Below, piece by piece: positions 50,873 through 59,667 of a stretch of 64,000 nucleotides of DNA. The first letter of the stretch is position 1. The number at the start of each line of letters is the position of its first letter. The DNA is from Bacteroidales bacterium (lineage in GTDB: Bacteria > Bacteroidota > Bacteroidia > Bacteroidales > Muribaculaceae): NCBI GenBank assembly GCA_020860515.1, contig JAJBUG010000051.1, forward strand, positions 80,996 through 144,995, written 5' to 3'. The notes beneath the pieces are model-generated. The model searched no databases and was not told the origin of the DNA. It saw only the letters and a list, made by a program, of their open reading frames with translations. A program made the position numbers and the translations under genes.

Positions 50873-50946
50873 AAGATTTATTGGGCAAAGTTACTAAAGA
50901 ATTGTTGATTTTTGTCAAAATTTTTGGAAAATCCCACGTTTTGCAC

Positions 50947-50954
50947 TAACTTTG
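50947..50954 (+). promoter_or_regulatory. -7 box (TAACTTTG) for the mutAB operon
   Basis: TAnnTTTG about 90 nt before the mutA ATG. Confidence 0.55.
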
Positions 50955-51043
50955 CTGAATAAATCACAGACCAGTTGCTATTGCCTTAGATCAATTAGCA
51001 AAAACACGAATGTAGATATACATTATTGTTAACATTTTAGTAT

Positions 51044-52906
51044 ATGTCAGAAAAGAAAGAGAAATTGTTCGACATGTTCCCCGAAACTACCTACGAGGAA
51101 TGGCGAGCTAAAGTGGAGGCCGACCTCAAGGGGGCGGACTTCGACAAAAAGCTTGTATGGCGAACCAACGAAGGCTTTAATGTGCAGCCGGTATATCGCG
51201 CTGCTGATATTGCCGATTTCAAGACTACCAATTCGCTCCCGGGCGAATATCCCTATGTGCGAGGCACACGTACCGAGAATGATTGGCTTACACGTCAGGA
51301 AATCCGTGTGGAGGACCCCCAGGAGGCCAATGCATTGGCTTTGGACGTGCTCAACAAGGGGGTTACTTCTCTGGGATTCAAACTCAAGGGTGTAGATCCT
51401 ACTCCTGAGGTGCTTGCAGCTTTGCTTGATGGCATCTATCTCGACTGCGTAGAGGTTAACTTCAAATGCTGCCCCCGCAAGGCAGTGGAGCTGGCCAAGA
51501 ACCTTGTAGCCTATCTCAAGGAGAAGGGCATGGAGGAGAAATTCCGCGGCTCAATCGACTACAATCCTTGCAAGCCTGCTTTCAAGCATGGTCGCCAGAT
51601 TCCTGCATGGGCAGTGGAAAATGCCAAGGAAATCATGGAGATTGTGGCTCCGGTGCCTAATCTGAGATTCTTGGCTGTGAACTCAGTGAAGTTGTGCAAC
51701 AGTGGCGCCTACATCTATCAAGAGCTTGGCTATGCCTTGGCTTGGGGCACTCAGTGGATGACATCAATGACCGATGCTGGCTACACAGCCGATGCTGTGG
51801 CTCACCGCATCAAATTCAATATGGGCATCAGCACCAATTTCTTTATGGAAATTGCCAAGTTCCGTGCAGCTCGCATGCTGTGGGCTCAGATTGTAAAGCA
51901 ATATGATCCAGCTGACTTGGAAAGCTGTAAGATGATGGTGCATGCCGCTACATCGAAATTCAATCAGACTATCTACGACGCTTACGTAAACTTGCTGCGC
52001 AGCCAGACCGAGGCTTTCTCAGCAGCAGTTGCAGGCGTGGATTCTATAACTTCAGTGCCTTTCGACACCCCTTACAAACAGCCTGATGCATTCAGCGAGC
52101 GCATCGCCCGCAATCAGCAGCTCCTGCTCAAGGAAGAGAGCCATCTCGACAAGGTAATCGACCCAGCTGGCGGCAGCTACTATGTGGAGGAACTCACAGT
52201 AGCAATCGCCGAGCAAGCTTGGAAGCTTTTCCTCAGCGTGGAGGAAGCTGGCGGTTTCTTCAAGCTGGTCAACGAAGGCAAGGTGCAGGAGGCTGTCAAC
52301 GAGAGCTGCAAGAAGCGTCACACCGATGTGGCTCGCCGCAAGGAAATTCTGCTTGGCACCAACCAATATCCCAATATCAACGAGAAGGCATCCGACAAGA
52401 TCGAGAAGGGCGCTTGCAAGTGCGCTTGCGGTTGCGCTCCTGAGGAAGACGCTCCCCAGGGAGTGGCTCTCTGCGGACGCCGCGCTGCCACCGATTTCGA
52501 GGAGCTCCGCCTGGCCACCGAGGCTGCTGCAAAGCGCCCCAAGGTGTTCATGCTTACAATTGGCAACCTGGCTATGCGTCTGGCTCGCGCTCAGTTCTCA
52601 ACCAACTTCTTCGGCTGCGCTGGCTACGAAATCATCGACAACCTGGGCTACAAGACAGTGGAAGAGGGCGTAGATGCAGCTCTGGAGAAGGGCGCCGATG
52701 TAGTGGTGCTCTGCTCAAGCGACGACGAATATGCTGAGCTGGCTCCCGCAGCCTTCAAGTATCTTGATGGCCGCGCTGAGTTTGTAGTGGCTGGTGCCCC
52801 TGCTTGCATGGAGGATCTCAAAGCCGCTGGCATCAAGGATTTCGTTCACGTTCGCTGCAATGTGCTCGACACTCTCAAGGATTTCAATGCTCGTCTTCTT
52901 AAATAA
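51044..52906 (+). CDS. mutA: Methylmalonyl-CoA mutase small subunit
   Basis: Adjacent to the large subunit; TIM-barrel motifs ([43 protein letters not shown]) with degenerate B12-binding domain. Confidence 0.94.
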   Translation: MSEKKEKLFDMFPETTYEEWRAKVEADLKGADFDKKLVWRTNEGFNVQPVYRAADIADFKTTNSLPGEYPYVRGTRTENDWLTRQEIRVEDPQEANALALDVLNKGVTSLGFKLKGVDPTPEVLAALLDGIYLDCVEVNFKCCPRKAVELAKNLVAYLKEKGMEEKFRGSIDYNPCKPAFKHGRQIPAWAVENAKEIMEIVAPVPNLRFLAVNSVKLCNSGAYIYQELGYALAWGTQWMTSMTDAGYTADAVAHRIKFNMGISTNFFMEIAKFRAARMLWAQIVKQYDPADLESCKMMVHAATSKFNQTIYDAYVNLLRSQTEAFSAAVAGVDSITSVPFDTPYKQPDAFSERIARNQQLLLKEESHLDKVIDPAGGSYYVEELTVAIAEQAWKLFLSVEEAGGFFKLVNEGKVQEAVNESCKKRHTDVARRKEILLGTNQYPNINEKASDKIEKGACKCACGCAPEEDAPQGVALCGRRAATDFEELRLATEAAAKRPKVFMLTIGNLAMRLARAQFSTNFFGCAGYEIIDNLGYKTVEEGVDAALEKGADVVVLCSSDDEYAELAPAAFKYLDGRAEFVVAGAPACMEDLKAAGIKDFVHVRCNVLDTLKDFNARLLK

Positions 52907-52917
52907 TTCCTGCCAAC

Positions 52918-55056
52918 ATGAAACCAGATTTCAAAAACATAAACATCGTTGCTGACGCCTTTGGCGCTCAGAATAAGCCTGAGCAGGGAGGCGAGAATTG
53001 GATTACTCCTGAGCTCATCCCTGTAAAGCCCATATATACAAAGGAAGACCTGGAGGGGCTGGAACACCTCAACTATATGTCAGGTATTCCTCCATTCCTG
53101 CGTGGCCCGTACAGCGCCATGTATCCTCTGCGCCCCTGGACCATCCGCCAGTACGCTGGCTTCTCGACCGCTGCCGAGTCGAACGCTTTCTATCGTCGCA
53201 ACTTGGCCTCTGGCCAGAAGGGCCTTTCGGTAGCATTTGACTTGGCTACCCACCGAGGCTATGATGCTGACCACGAGCGCGTGGTAGGCGACGTGGGCAA
53301 GGCTGGCGTGTCAATTTGCACCGTTGAGGATATGAAGGTGCTTTTCGAGGGAATTCCATTGAATAAGATGTCAGTGTCAATGACCATGAACGGCGCTGTG
53401 CTGCCCGTGCTTGCATTCTACATCAATGCCGGCTTGGAGCAGGGCGCTAAGCTTGAGGAAATGGCTGGTACAATCCAGAATGACATTCTCAAGGAGTTCA
53501 TGGTGCGCAACACTTACATCTATCCTCCAGAGTTCTCGATGCGAATCATCGCCGATATCTTCGAGTACACCTCGCAGAACATGCCTAAGTTCAACTCAAT
53601 TTCAATCTCGGGCTATCACATGCAAGAGGCTGGCGCTACCTGCGACATTGAGCTGGCTTACACACTGGCCGACGGTCTTGAGTATCTCCGCGCTGGTGTA
53701 AACGCTGGCATGGACATCGACTCATTCGCACCACGCTTGTCGTTCTTCTGGGCTATCGGCATGAACTATTTCATGGAGGTGGCAAAGATGCGCGCAGCTC
53801 GTATGCTCTGGGCTAAGATTGTGAAGTCGTTCGGTGCTAAGAATCCCAAGTCGCTGGCTCTGCGTACCCACTCGCAGACATCGGGCTGGTCGCTCACCGA
53901 GCAGGATCCTTTCAACAACGTAGGCCGCACATGTATCGAGGCTATGGGCGCAGCTCTGGGTCATACCCAGTCGCTCCATACCAACGCTCTCGACGAGGCA
54001 ATCGCTCTGCCTACCGACTTCTCGGCACGTATCGCTCGTAACACTCAGATTTATATCCAGGAGGAAACTCTGGTAACCAAGGCTATCGATCCATGGGGAG
54101 GCAGCTACTATGTAGAGGCTCTTACCAATGAGATTGCTCACCGCGCATGGGAGCATATCCAGGAGATTGAGAAGCTTGGAGGCATGGCCAAGGCCATTGA
54201 GACTGGTCTGCCTAAGATGCGCATCGAGGAGGCAGCTGCCCGCACTCAGGCTCGCATTGATAGCGGTCGCCAGACCATCGTGGGTATCAACAAATATCGC
54301 CTCGATCACGAGGATCCTATCGACATCCTCGAAATCGATAACACCGAGGTTCGCAAGGAGCAAATAGAGCGTCTGAACGACGTGAAGGCTCATCGCGACG
54401 AGGAGAAGGTGAAGGAGGCATTGGCTGCCATCACCGAGTGCGTTCGCACAAAGAAGGGCAACCTGCTCGACTTAGCAGTGAAGGCTGCTGGCGTTCGTGC
54501 CACTCTGGGCGAAATCTCAGATGCTTGCGAGGAAGTTGTAGGTCGTTATAAAGCTGTAATCCGTACTATTTCAGGCGTGTATTCTAACGAGACAAAGGGA
54601 GATGCCGACTTCAAGAAGGCACAGGAGATGTGCGCAGCCTTTGCAAAGCGCGAGGGTCGTCAGCCGCGTATCATGATAGCAAAGATGGGCCAGGATGGTC
54701 ACGACCGTGGTGCAAAGGTGGTAGCAACTGGCTACGCCGACTGCGGTTTCGACGTGGATATGGGCCCGCTGTTCCAAACCCCAGCTGAAGCTGCCCGCAT
54801 GGCAGTGGAGAACGACGTGCATGTGCTCGGCGTATCGTCGCTGGCCGCAGGTCACAAGACTTTGATTCCTCAGGTAATCGAAGAGCTGAAGAAGCTTGGC
54901 CGCGAGGACATCATGGTAACTGCCGGCGGTGTAATCCCAGCTCAGGACTACGACTTCCTGTATAAGGCTGGCGTAGCTGCAATCTTTGGTCCTGGCACTC
55001 GCATCCCTGCATCTGCAATCAAGATGCTCGAGCTGCTTGAGCAAGGCGCTGAATAA
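52918..55056 (+). CDS. mutB: Methylmalonyl-CoA mutase large subunit
   Basis: [51 protein letters not shown]12-binding [34 protein letters not shown]. Confidence 0.98.
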   Translation: MKPDFKNINIVADAFGAQNKPEQGGENWITPELIPVKPIYTKEDLEGLEHLNYMSGIPPFLRGPYSAMYPLRPWTIRQYAGFSTAAESNAFYRRNLASGQKGLSVAFDLATHRGYDADHERVVGDVGKAGVSICTVEDMKVLFEGIPLNKMSVSMTMNGAVLPVLAFYINAGLEQGAKLEEMAGTIQNDILKEFMVRNTYIYPPEFSMRIIADIFEYTSQNMPKFNSISISGYHMQEAGATCDIELAYTLADGLEYLRAGVNAGMDIDSFAPRLSFFWAIGMNYFMEVAKMRAARMLWAKIVKSFGAKNPKSLALRTHSQTSGWSLTEQDPFNNVGRTCIEAMGAALGHTQSLHTNALDEAIALPTDFSARIARNTQIYIQEETLVTKAIDPWGGSYYVEALTNEIAHRAWEHIQEIEKLGGMAKAIETGLPKMRIEEAAARTQARIDSGRQTIVGINKYRLDHEDPIDILEIDNTEVRKEQIERLNDVKAHRDEEKVKEALAAITECVRTKKGNLLDLAVKAAGVRATLGEISDACEEVVGRYKAVIRTISGVYSNETKGDADFKKAQEMCAAFAKREGRQPRIMIAKMGQDGHDRGAKVVATGYADCGFDVDMGPLFQTPAEAARMAVENDVHVLGVSSLAAGHKTLIPQVIEELKKLGREDIMVTAGGVIPAQDYDFLYKAGVAAIFGPGTRIPASAIKMLELLEQGAE

Positions 55057-55077
55057 TTAGAATCAATACTCATAATA

Positions 55078-55106
55078 GAAATGCGGACCTTGCGGGTCCG
55101 CATTTC
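55078..55106. terminator. Bidirectional terminator
   Basis: gaaatgcggacc-ttgcg-ggtccgcatttc between mutB (+) and the 58-aa ORF (-). Confidence 0.8.
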
Positions 55107-55283
55107 TTATTTTTGATTCTTTATGTATTTTTTGTACATGGGCAGGAAGACGATTATGGCCGAGGCTATGATCACGAAGATGGTGTAGAGGGTGATCTTG
55201 GGAGTGTGGACTATTAGAAAAATCACAACCAACAGCCATAAAGCCCCTAAGGCCACGAAGCGAAAAATTACTGAGGAATTCAT
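55107..55283 (-). CDS. 58-aa putative two-TM small membrane protein (not in the supplied ORF track)
   Basis: Translation MNSSVIFRFVALGALWLLVVIFLIVHTPKITLYTIFVIIASAIIVFLPMYKKYIKNQK*; ATGA overlap with the stop of the upstream aldo/keto reductase gene. Confidence 0.65.
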   Translation of the reverse strand: MNSSVIFRFVALGALWLLVVIFLIVHTPKITLYTIFVIIASAIIVFLPMYKKYIKNQK

Positions 55284-56665
55284 GAAATCTTATTGTGTTT
55301 GAGGCGGTCAGTGTAATCGGCGATATTCGCCATTTCTTGTGGAATCTTTATTTCCTGGGGGCAATGGGGCGCACATTGATCGCATTGGATGCACCGCGAT
55401 GCTTGGCGCGCCTCAGGAATGGCACGATCGTAGCCAATCAAAAAGGCACGGCGCGCGGCTGCATATCGCGGGTCGCGACGGTCGCGGGGTGTATTGTCTT
55501 CGTTGATGCACTTGTTGTAATGGGCAAAAATGCCAGGAATGTCAAGACCGTAAGGGCAGGGCATGCAATATTTGCAATCGGTGCATGGAATCAGCTTGTT
55601 ATCAAGGTAATCATGGGCACAGATGGCCAGAAATTCCTTTTCTTCATCAGTAAGCGGAATCAGCGGACTGTAGGTGCGCAGATTGTCCTTCAGATGGTCC
55701 ATATAAGTCATGCCTGAAAGCACGGTGAGCACCCCAGGTTCATTGCCTGCAAATCGGAATGCCCACGAGGCAATCGAGCCTTCGGGATCGCGCTGCTTCA
55801 TCTTTGCCGCCACATTGTCGGGCACATTGGCAAGGCGTCCGCCCAGAAGCGGCTCCATGATTACGGCTGGGATGTCGCGCTTGGCCAATTCGCCGTAGAG
55901 ATATTCAGCATCGGTGTTGCGAGTGTTTACGTCCTTGGCATTATTCCAATCCACATAGTTTAGCTGTATTTGCACGAAATCCCAGTGCACACGGCCTTCA
56001 TCCATCCATTGCAGCATGGTATCGAATACCTCGATGTCGCCATGGTAGGAAAAGCCCAGATTCCTTACCTTTCCATTCTGTCGCTGCTCTTTTAGAAAGT
56101 CAAAAATGCCATTGTCAATGAATCGCTTGTTGAAATTCTCCATGCCTCCGCCACCGATGCTGTGGAGCAGCATGTAGTCGATATAATCAGTCTGGAGGGA
56201 TTTCAGAGAATTTTCAAACATCGCAATCGAGCCTTCACGTGTCTGGCTTTCCGGGTCGAAATTCGACATTTTAGTGGCGATGTAATATTTGTCGCGCGGA
56301 TGACGCGCCAGGGCGATGCCAGTAGCCGTCTCGCTGTGGCCTTGGCAATATCTGGGTGAAGTGTCGTAATAGTTCACTCCGTGCGCCATGGCGTAATCTA
56401 CGAGGTCGTTGACAGCCTCTTGGTCAATGCTTTCCACCTCATTGCCATCAATGGTTTCCTTTTTGGTAGGGAGACGCATCATTCCATAGCCAAGGATAGA
56501 TACAGAATCGCCAGTATTGTGATTAGTGCGATATGTCATTTCGCCCAAGCCGGCCTTGGACAGGTCGGAGCCTTTTTCTTTATTTGACTTGCAGCCGACG
56601 GCAGTTGCTGCCAGGCCTAAGCCAAGCATCTCCAAGAATCGGCGGCGTGAAATGGTATTATTCAT
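55280..56665 (-). CDS. Aldo/keto reductase with C-terminal 4Fe-4S domain
   Basis: Twin-Arg-like signal (SRRRFLEMLGLG), GVNYYDTSPRYCQGHSE, CTDCKYCMPCPYGLDIP, CIQCDQCAPHCPQEIKIP. Confidence 0.93.
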   Translation of the reverse strand: MNNTISRRRFLEMLGLGLAATAVGCKSNKEKGSDLSKAGLGEMTYRTNHNTGDSVSILGYGMMRLPTKKETIDGNEVESIDQEAVNDLVDYAMAHGVNYYDTSPRYCQGHSETATGIALARHPRDKYYIATKMSNFDPESQTREGSIAMFENSLKSLQTDYIDYMLLHSIGGGGMENFNKRFIDNGIFDFLKEQRQNGKVRNLGFSYHGDIEVFDTMLQWMDEGRVHWDFVQIQLNYVDWNNAKDVNTRNTDAEYLYGELAKRDIPAVIMEPLLGGRLANVPDNVAAKMKQRDPEGSIASWAFRFAGNEPGVLTVLSGMTYMDHLKDNLRTYSPLIPLTDEEKEFLAICAHDYLDNKLIPCTDCKYCMPCPYGLDIPGIFAHYNKCINEDNTPRDRRDPRYAAARRAFLIGYDRAIPEARQASRCIQCDQCAPHCPQEIKIPQEMANIADYTDRLKHNKIS

Positions 56666-56670
56666 GTTGT

Positions 56671-56737
56671 TTCGAGAGGTTTCGAGAGGTTTCGATTTAA
56701 TTCGATATAATTCGATTTATGGCGATTTAGGTCGAGG
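56671..56737. repeat. 10-nt-period degenerate tandem repeat (TTCGANNNNN)
   Basis: ttcgagaggt ttcgagaggt ttcgatttaa ttcgatataa ttcgatttat ggcgatttag gtcgagg. Confidence 0.8.
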
Positions 56738-56742
56738 AAATT

Positions 56743-58419
56743 TTAGATTTCTCGGTGGATTTCGAGGCCCTCGACGTGGATGGCTGATTGAGATTCGTTC
56801 ATGGATGCCACTGTGCCCACTGGGCAGTAATATTCGCATGCTCCGCAACCAATGCAGATAGAGCCATTCACGATAGGCATCATATTGTCGGTGCCTTCGC
56901 CTACAGGCACCATCATTATTGCGCCTGCGGGGCAATGGCGAGCACAGTTGCCGCATTTTGCTTCACCCGTCGCTGCTAAGCAAGCTTCAAGATTAACCTC
57001 GGCAGTGCCTACCTTGATCGAACTTTTCTCTATTTCATCAATCGGATGGTAGGCGCCTACTGGGCAGATGTTGCTGCAGATAGTGCAGTCAGGTCGACAA
57101 TAACCCTTGGTGTAATCCACCACAGGCTGCATAAAGCCGTCGATGCTCAGGTTGGCGCTAAGCACATTGTTTGGACAAGCTTGAATGCAGAGCTGACAGG
57201 CAGTGCAATGCTGCTTGAGATGCTTTAGGCTCTGAGCACCGGCTGGAGCAATGGGAGTGCGCCGGTAGGGGGGCTGCTTGGATTTGAGGGCTGTGAGGCC
57301 GCCATCAGTAGCATTGGCTGCCTTGAGGGCGGCAGTAGCTGCCAAAGCAGCGCCAGCAATTATAAAGCTTCGGCGAGAATTGGGAACCCGCGCTGACGCG
57401 CTGGGCACGCTGGCCTCCGAGATATGGGGCGGCTGTCCTGGTACGCTGGCCTCCGAGATATTGGGCGGCTGTCCTGGTACGCTGGCCTCCGAGATATGGG
57501 GCGGCTGCCCTGGCACGCTGGCCTCCGAGATATTCGGCATTGGATCGGACCCCGATTTTTGTACTTTGTATTTCGTACCTTGTATTTTGTATTTTATGGC
57601 CCCTTCTTGGCATACGCTGATGCAGTCCATGCAATCGATGCATCGGGTGTAGTCAATCTGATGATTTTTGGCATCAATGCATTTGGCCTTGCAATTGCGG
57701 GCGCATTTGCCGCATCTTACACATTGATCCTTGACAATGACAGGCTTAAGCAGAGAAAATTGTGCCAAGTAGCCCAAGATTGTGCCAACGGGGCATACCA
57801 TGTTGCAATAATCTCGACCTCCGCGCCAAGCAAATGCCACCACTGTAACTATAGTTACAATAGCTACCACAAGGACGGGGATTGATATTGCTGCAGTCAC
57901 TTTGTAGAAATAATAATTGCCTTGGCTTTCGCTCCAGTTAGCCAGCAGATTATTGATGCCATCCCAAGCTGGGGCAAAGATTTGCGAGGTTATCCTGCCA
58001 TAGGCGCTGTAGGGCTCAATCAATCCAGCAATTGCTGCGGCCAATACAGTGGTAAGTCCCAGGATCACCAAAATAGCAAAGATTGTGAGAATAACCAAGC
58101 GCGTTTTTGTCCAAGCCGCGCTGTATCTGAATCGGTTGATGCGTCTTTTCTTTGGTCCCACATGGCCGCGCACCCAATTTACCGCATCTTGAAATATGCC
58201 CAGCGGACAGATCACCGAACAATAAATGCGCCCGAATACCAATGTGCCAACTAAGATTATGAGCAAAGCAACCACATTTGCGGATAGCAGAGCGGGCATA
58301 AACTGTATCTGAGCCATCCAGGGCCAGAGCCGGGCTGCAGTGCCAGTGAAATCTAAGAAGAGCAAGGTAACAGCTATGATGCTGCACAAGGCTAAAATTA
58401 TTCTTATAGTCTTCAACAT
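56743..58419 (-). CDS. 4Fe-4S binding protein (NapH/NosR-like membrane ferredoxin fused to a polyferredoxin domain)
   Basis: TM segments with ICPLGIFQDAVNW, CPVGTILGYLAQFSLL, CVRCGKCARNCKAKCI, CTACQLCIQACPNNVL, CIGCGACEYYCPVGTVASM. Confidence 0.9.
   Translation of the reverse strand: MLKTIRIILALCSIIAVTLLFLDFTGTAARLWPWMAQIQFMPALLSANVVALLIILVGTLVFGRIYCSVICPLGIFQDAVNWVRGHVGPKKRRINRFRYSAAWTKTRLVILTIFAILVILGLTTVLAAAIAGLIEPYSAYGRITSQIFAPAWDGINNLLANWSESQGNYYFYKVTAAISIPVLVVAIVTIVTVVAFAWRGGRDYCNMVCPVGTILGYLAQFSLLKPVIVKDQCVRCGKCARNCKAKCIDAKNHQIDYTRCIDCMDCISVCQEGAIKYKIQGTKYKVQKSGSDPMPNISEASVPGQPPHISEASVPGQPPNISEASVPGQPPHISEASVPSASARVPNSRRSFIIAGAALAATAALKAANATDGGLTALKSKQPPYRRTPIAPAGAQSLKHLKQHCTACQLCIQACPNNVLSANLSIDGFMQPVVDYTKGYCRPDCTICSNICPVGAYHPIDEIEKSSIKVGTAEVNLEACLAATGEAKCGNCARHCPAGAIMMVPVGEGTDNMMPIVNGSICIGCGACEYYCPVGTVASMNESQSAIHVEGLEIHREI
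57409..57545. repeat. 36-bp in-frame tandem repeat (four copies, last partial) within the Fe-S protein gene
   Basis: gctggcctccgagatat at 57409, 57445, 57481 and 57517; encodes ISEASVPGQPP(H/N). Confidence 0.95.
57557..57598. repeat. 7-nt-period tandem repeat inside the Fe-S protein gene
   Basis: ttttgta ctttgta tttcgta ccttgta ttttgta ttttatg; encodes KYKIQGTKYKVQK on the minus strand. Confidence 0.85.
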
Positions 58420-58615
58420 AATGGTGTATCGGATTTGGAATTCAGGATTCGGATTATGATAATCTAAACCACAAAATCAATAACCTTAAAACTTAGGCAA
58501 ATTTACAAAAAATAATGTGTTTTCGGATTATTTTCAATGAAATTTCACAAAAATTAATTATCTTCGCAGAGAAAAAGAAACTTTATCACGAAACCATTGA
58601 AAAAAGCCAATCATT

Positions 58616-59566
58616 ATGAATCGAGAAAAGCCAGTAATTGCGGTGGTGATGCCATGCTACAACGAGGAGGAAGCCCTGCCTCTCTCCCTGCCAGTGATGC
58701 TTGGCATCCTTGACAAAATGGCCGAGCAGGGAATTGCTTCGGCCGACAGCTACATTCTCTGCAGCAATGATGGAAGCCGCGACCGCACATGGGAAGTGCT
58801 TAAGGATTGGCATAGCCGCGATCAGAGGGTGCGTGGCGTGAGCCTGGCTCACAATCGAGGGCACCAGTATGCTCTTTTGGCGGGATTGATGGCTGTGAGG
58901 GGGGAGTGTGATGCTGCTATCAGCATAGATGCTGACCTGCAAGATGATCCAAACGCCATCATTGAGATGGTGAAGAAATATCGCGAGGGATGTGATATTG
59001 TGTATGGAGTGCGAAGCAGCCGCAGAACCGACACCTGGTTTAAGCGCAACACCGCCCATGCTTTCTATTCGTTTCAAAAGACGATGGGGCTACAGACCAT
59101 CTATGATCATGCTGATTACCGATTGATGGATGCCAAGGCCCTGGATATGCTCAGCGAATTTAAGGAGCAAAACCTGTTTTTGCGAGGCATAGTGCCCCAA
59201 ATTGGATTGAAATGGGATGTAGTGTATTACGAGCGCAATTCGCGCGTGGCAGGCGAGTCGAAATATCCGTTGTCGAAGATGCTTAGCTTCAGCATTGATG
59301 GCATCACTTCATTTTCGGCTCTCCCAATCAGGTATATATTCTTTATGGGAATAATATTTTTGATTATTGATCTGATTGTGGCCATCTATGTGTTGATTTC
59401 GTATTTCACTGGACATGTAGAGCCTGGCTGGTCATCGATAATGCTTTCGATTTGGTTTGTAGGCGGAATAGTGCTGATTGGATTGGGCGTAGTGGGGGAA
59501 TATATTGGCAAAATCTTCATTGAGGTCAAAGCCCGGCCTCGATATCAAATCGACGAGAGGATATGA
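58616..59566 (+). CDS. Glycosyltransferase family 2 (DPM1/GtrB-like) with two C-terminal TM segments
   Basis: AVVMPCYNEEEALPLSLP, SIDADLQDDPNAIIEM, YERNSRVAGESKYPLSKM. Confidence 0.95.
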   Translation: MNREKPVIAVVMPCYNEEEALPLSLPVMLGILDKMAEQGIASADSYILCSNDGSRDRTWEVLKDWHSRDQRVRGVSLAHNRGHQYALLAGLMAVRGECDAAISIDADLQDDPNAIIEMVKKYREGCDIVYGVRSSRRTDTWFKRNTAHAFYSFQKTMGLQTIYDHADYRLMDAKALDMLSEFKEQNLFLRGIVPQIGLKWDVVYYERNSRVAGESKYPLSKMLSFSIDGITSFSALPIRYIFFMGIIFLIIDLIVAIYVLISYFTGHVEPGWSSIMLSIWFVGGIVLIGLGVVGEYIGKIFIEVKARPRYQIDERI

Positions 59567-59569
59567 CTT

Positions 59570-59661
59570 TTCGGAAGCCGAGCTTCCGAACACAAAAACG
59601 GCTGCCGCGAACCAAAGGGGTTGCGTCAGCCGTTTTTGTGTTCGAAAGCTCTGCTTTCGAA
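59570..59661. terminator. Three-hairpin element, probable bidirectional terminator
   Basis: 9-bp hairpin 59570-59590, 18-bp perfect stem 59587-59604/59627-59644, 9-bp hairpin 59641-59661, between convergent genes. Confidence 0.75.
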
Positions 59662-59667
59662 TAGAGA

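Noticed and set aside
50012-50897. Plus-strand ORFs of 215 and 222 aa
   Set aside because: Antisense to the NeuC-like gene; low-complexity translations.
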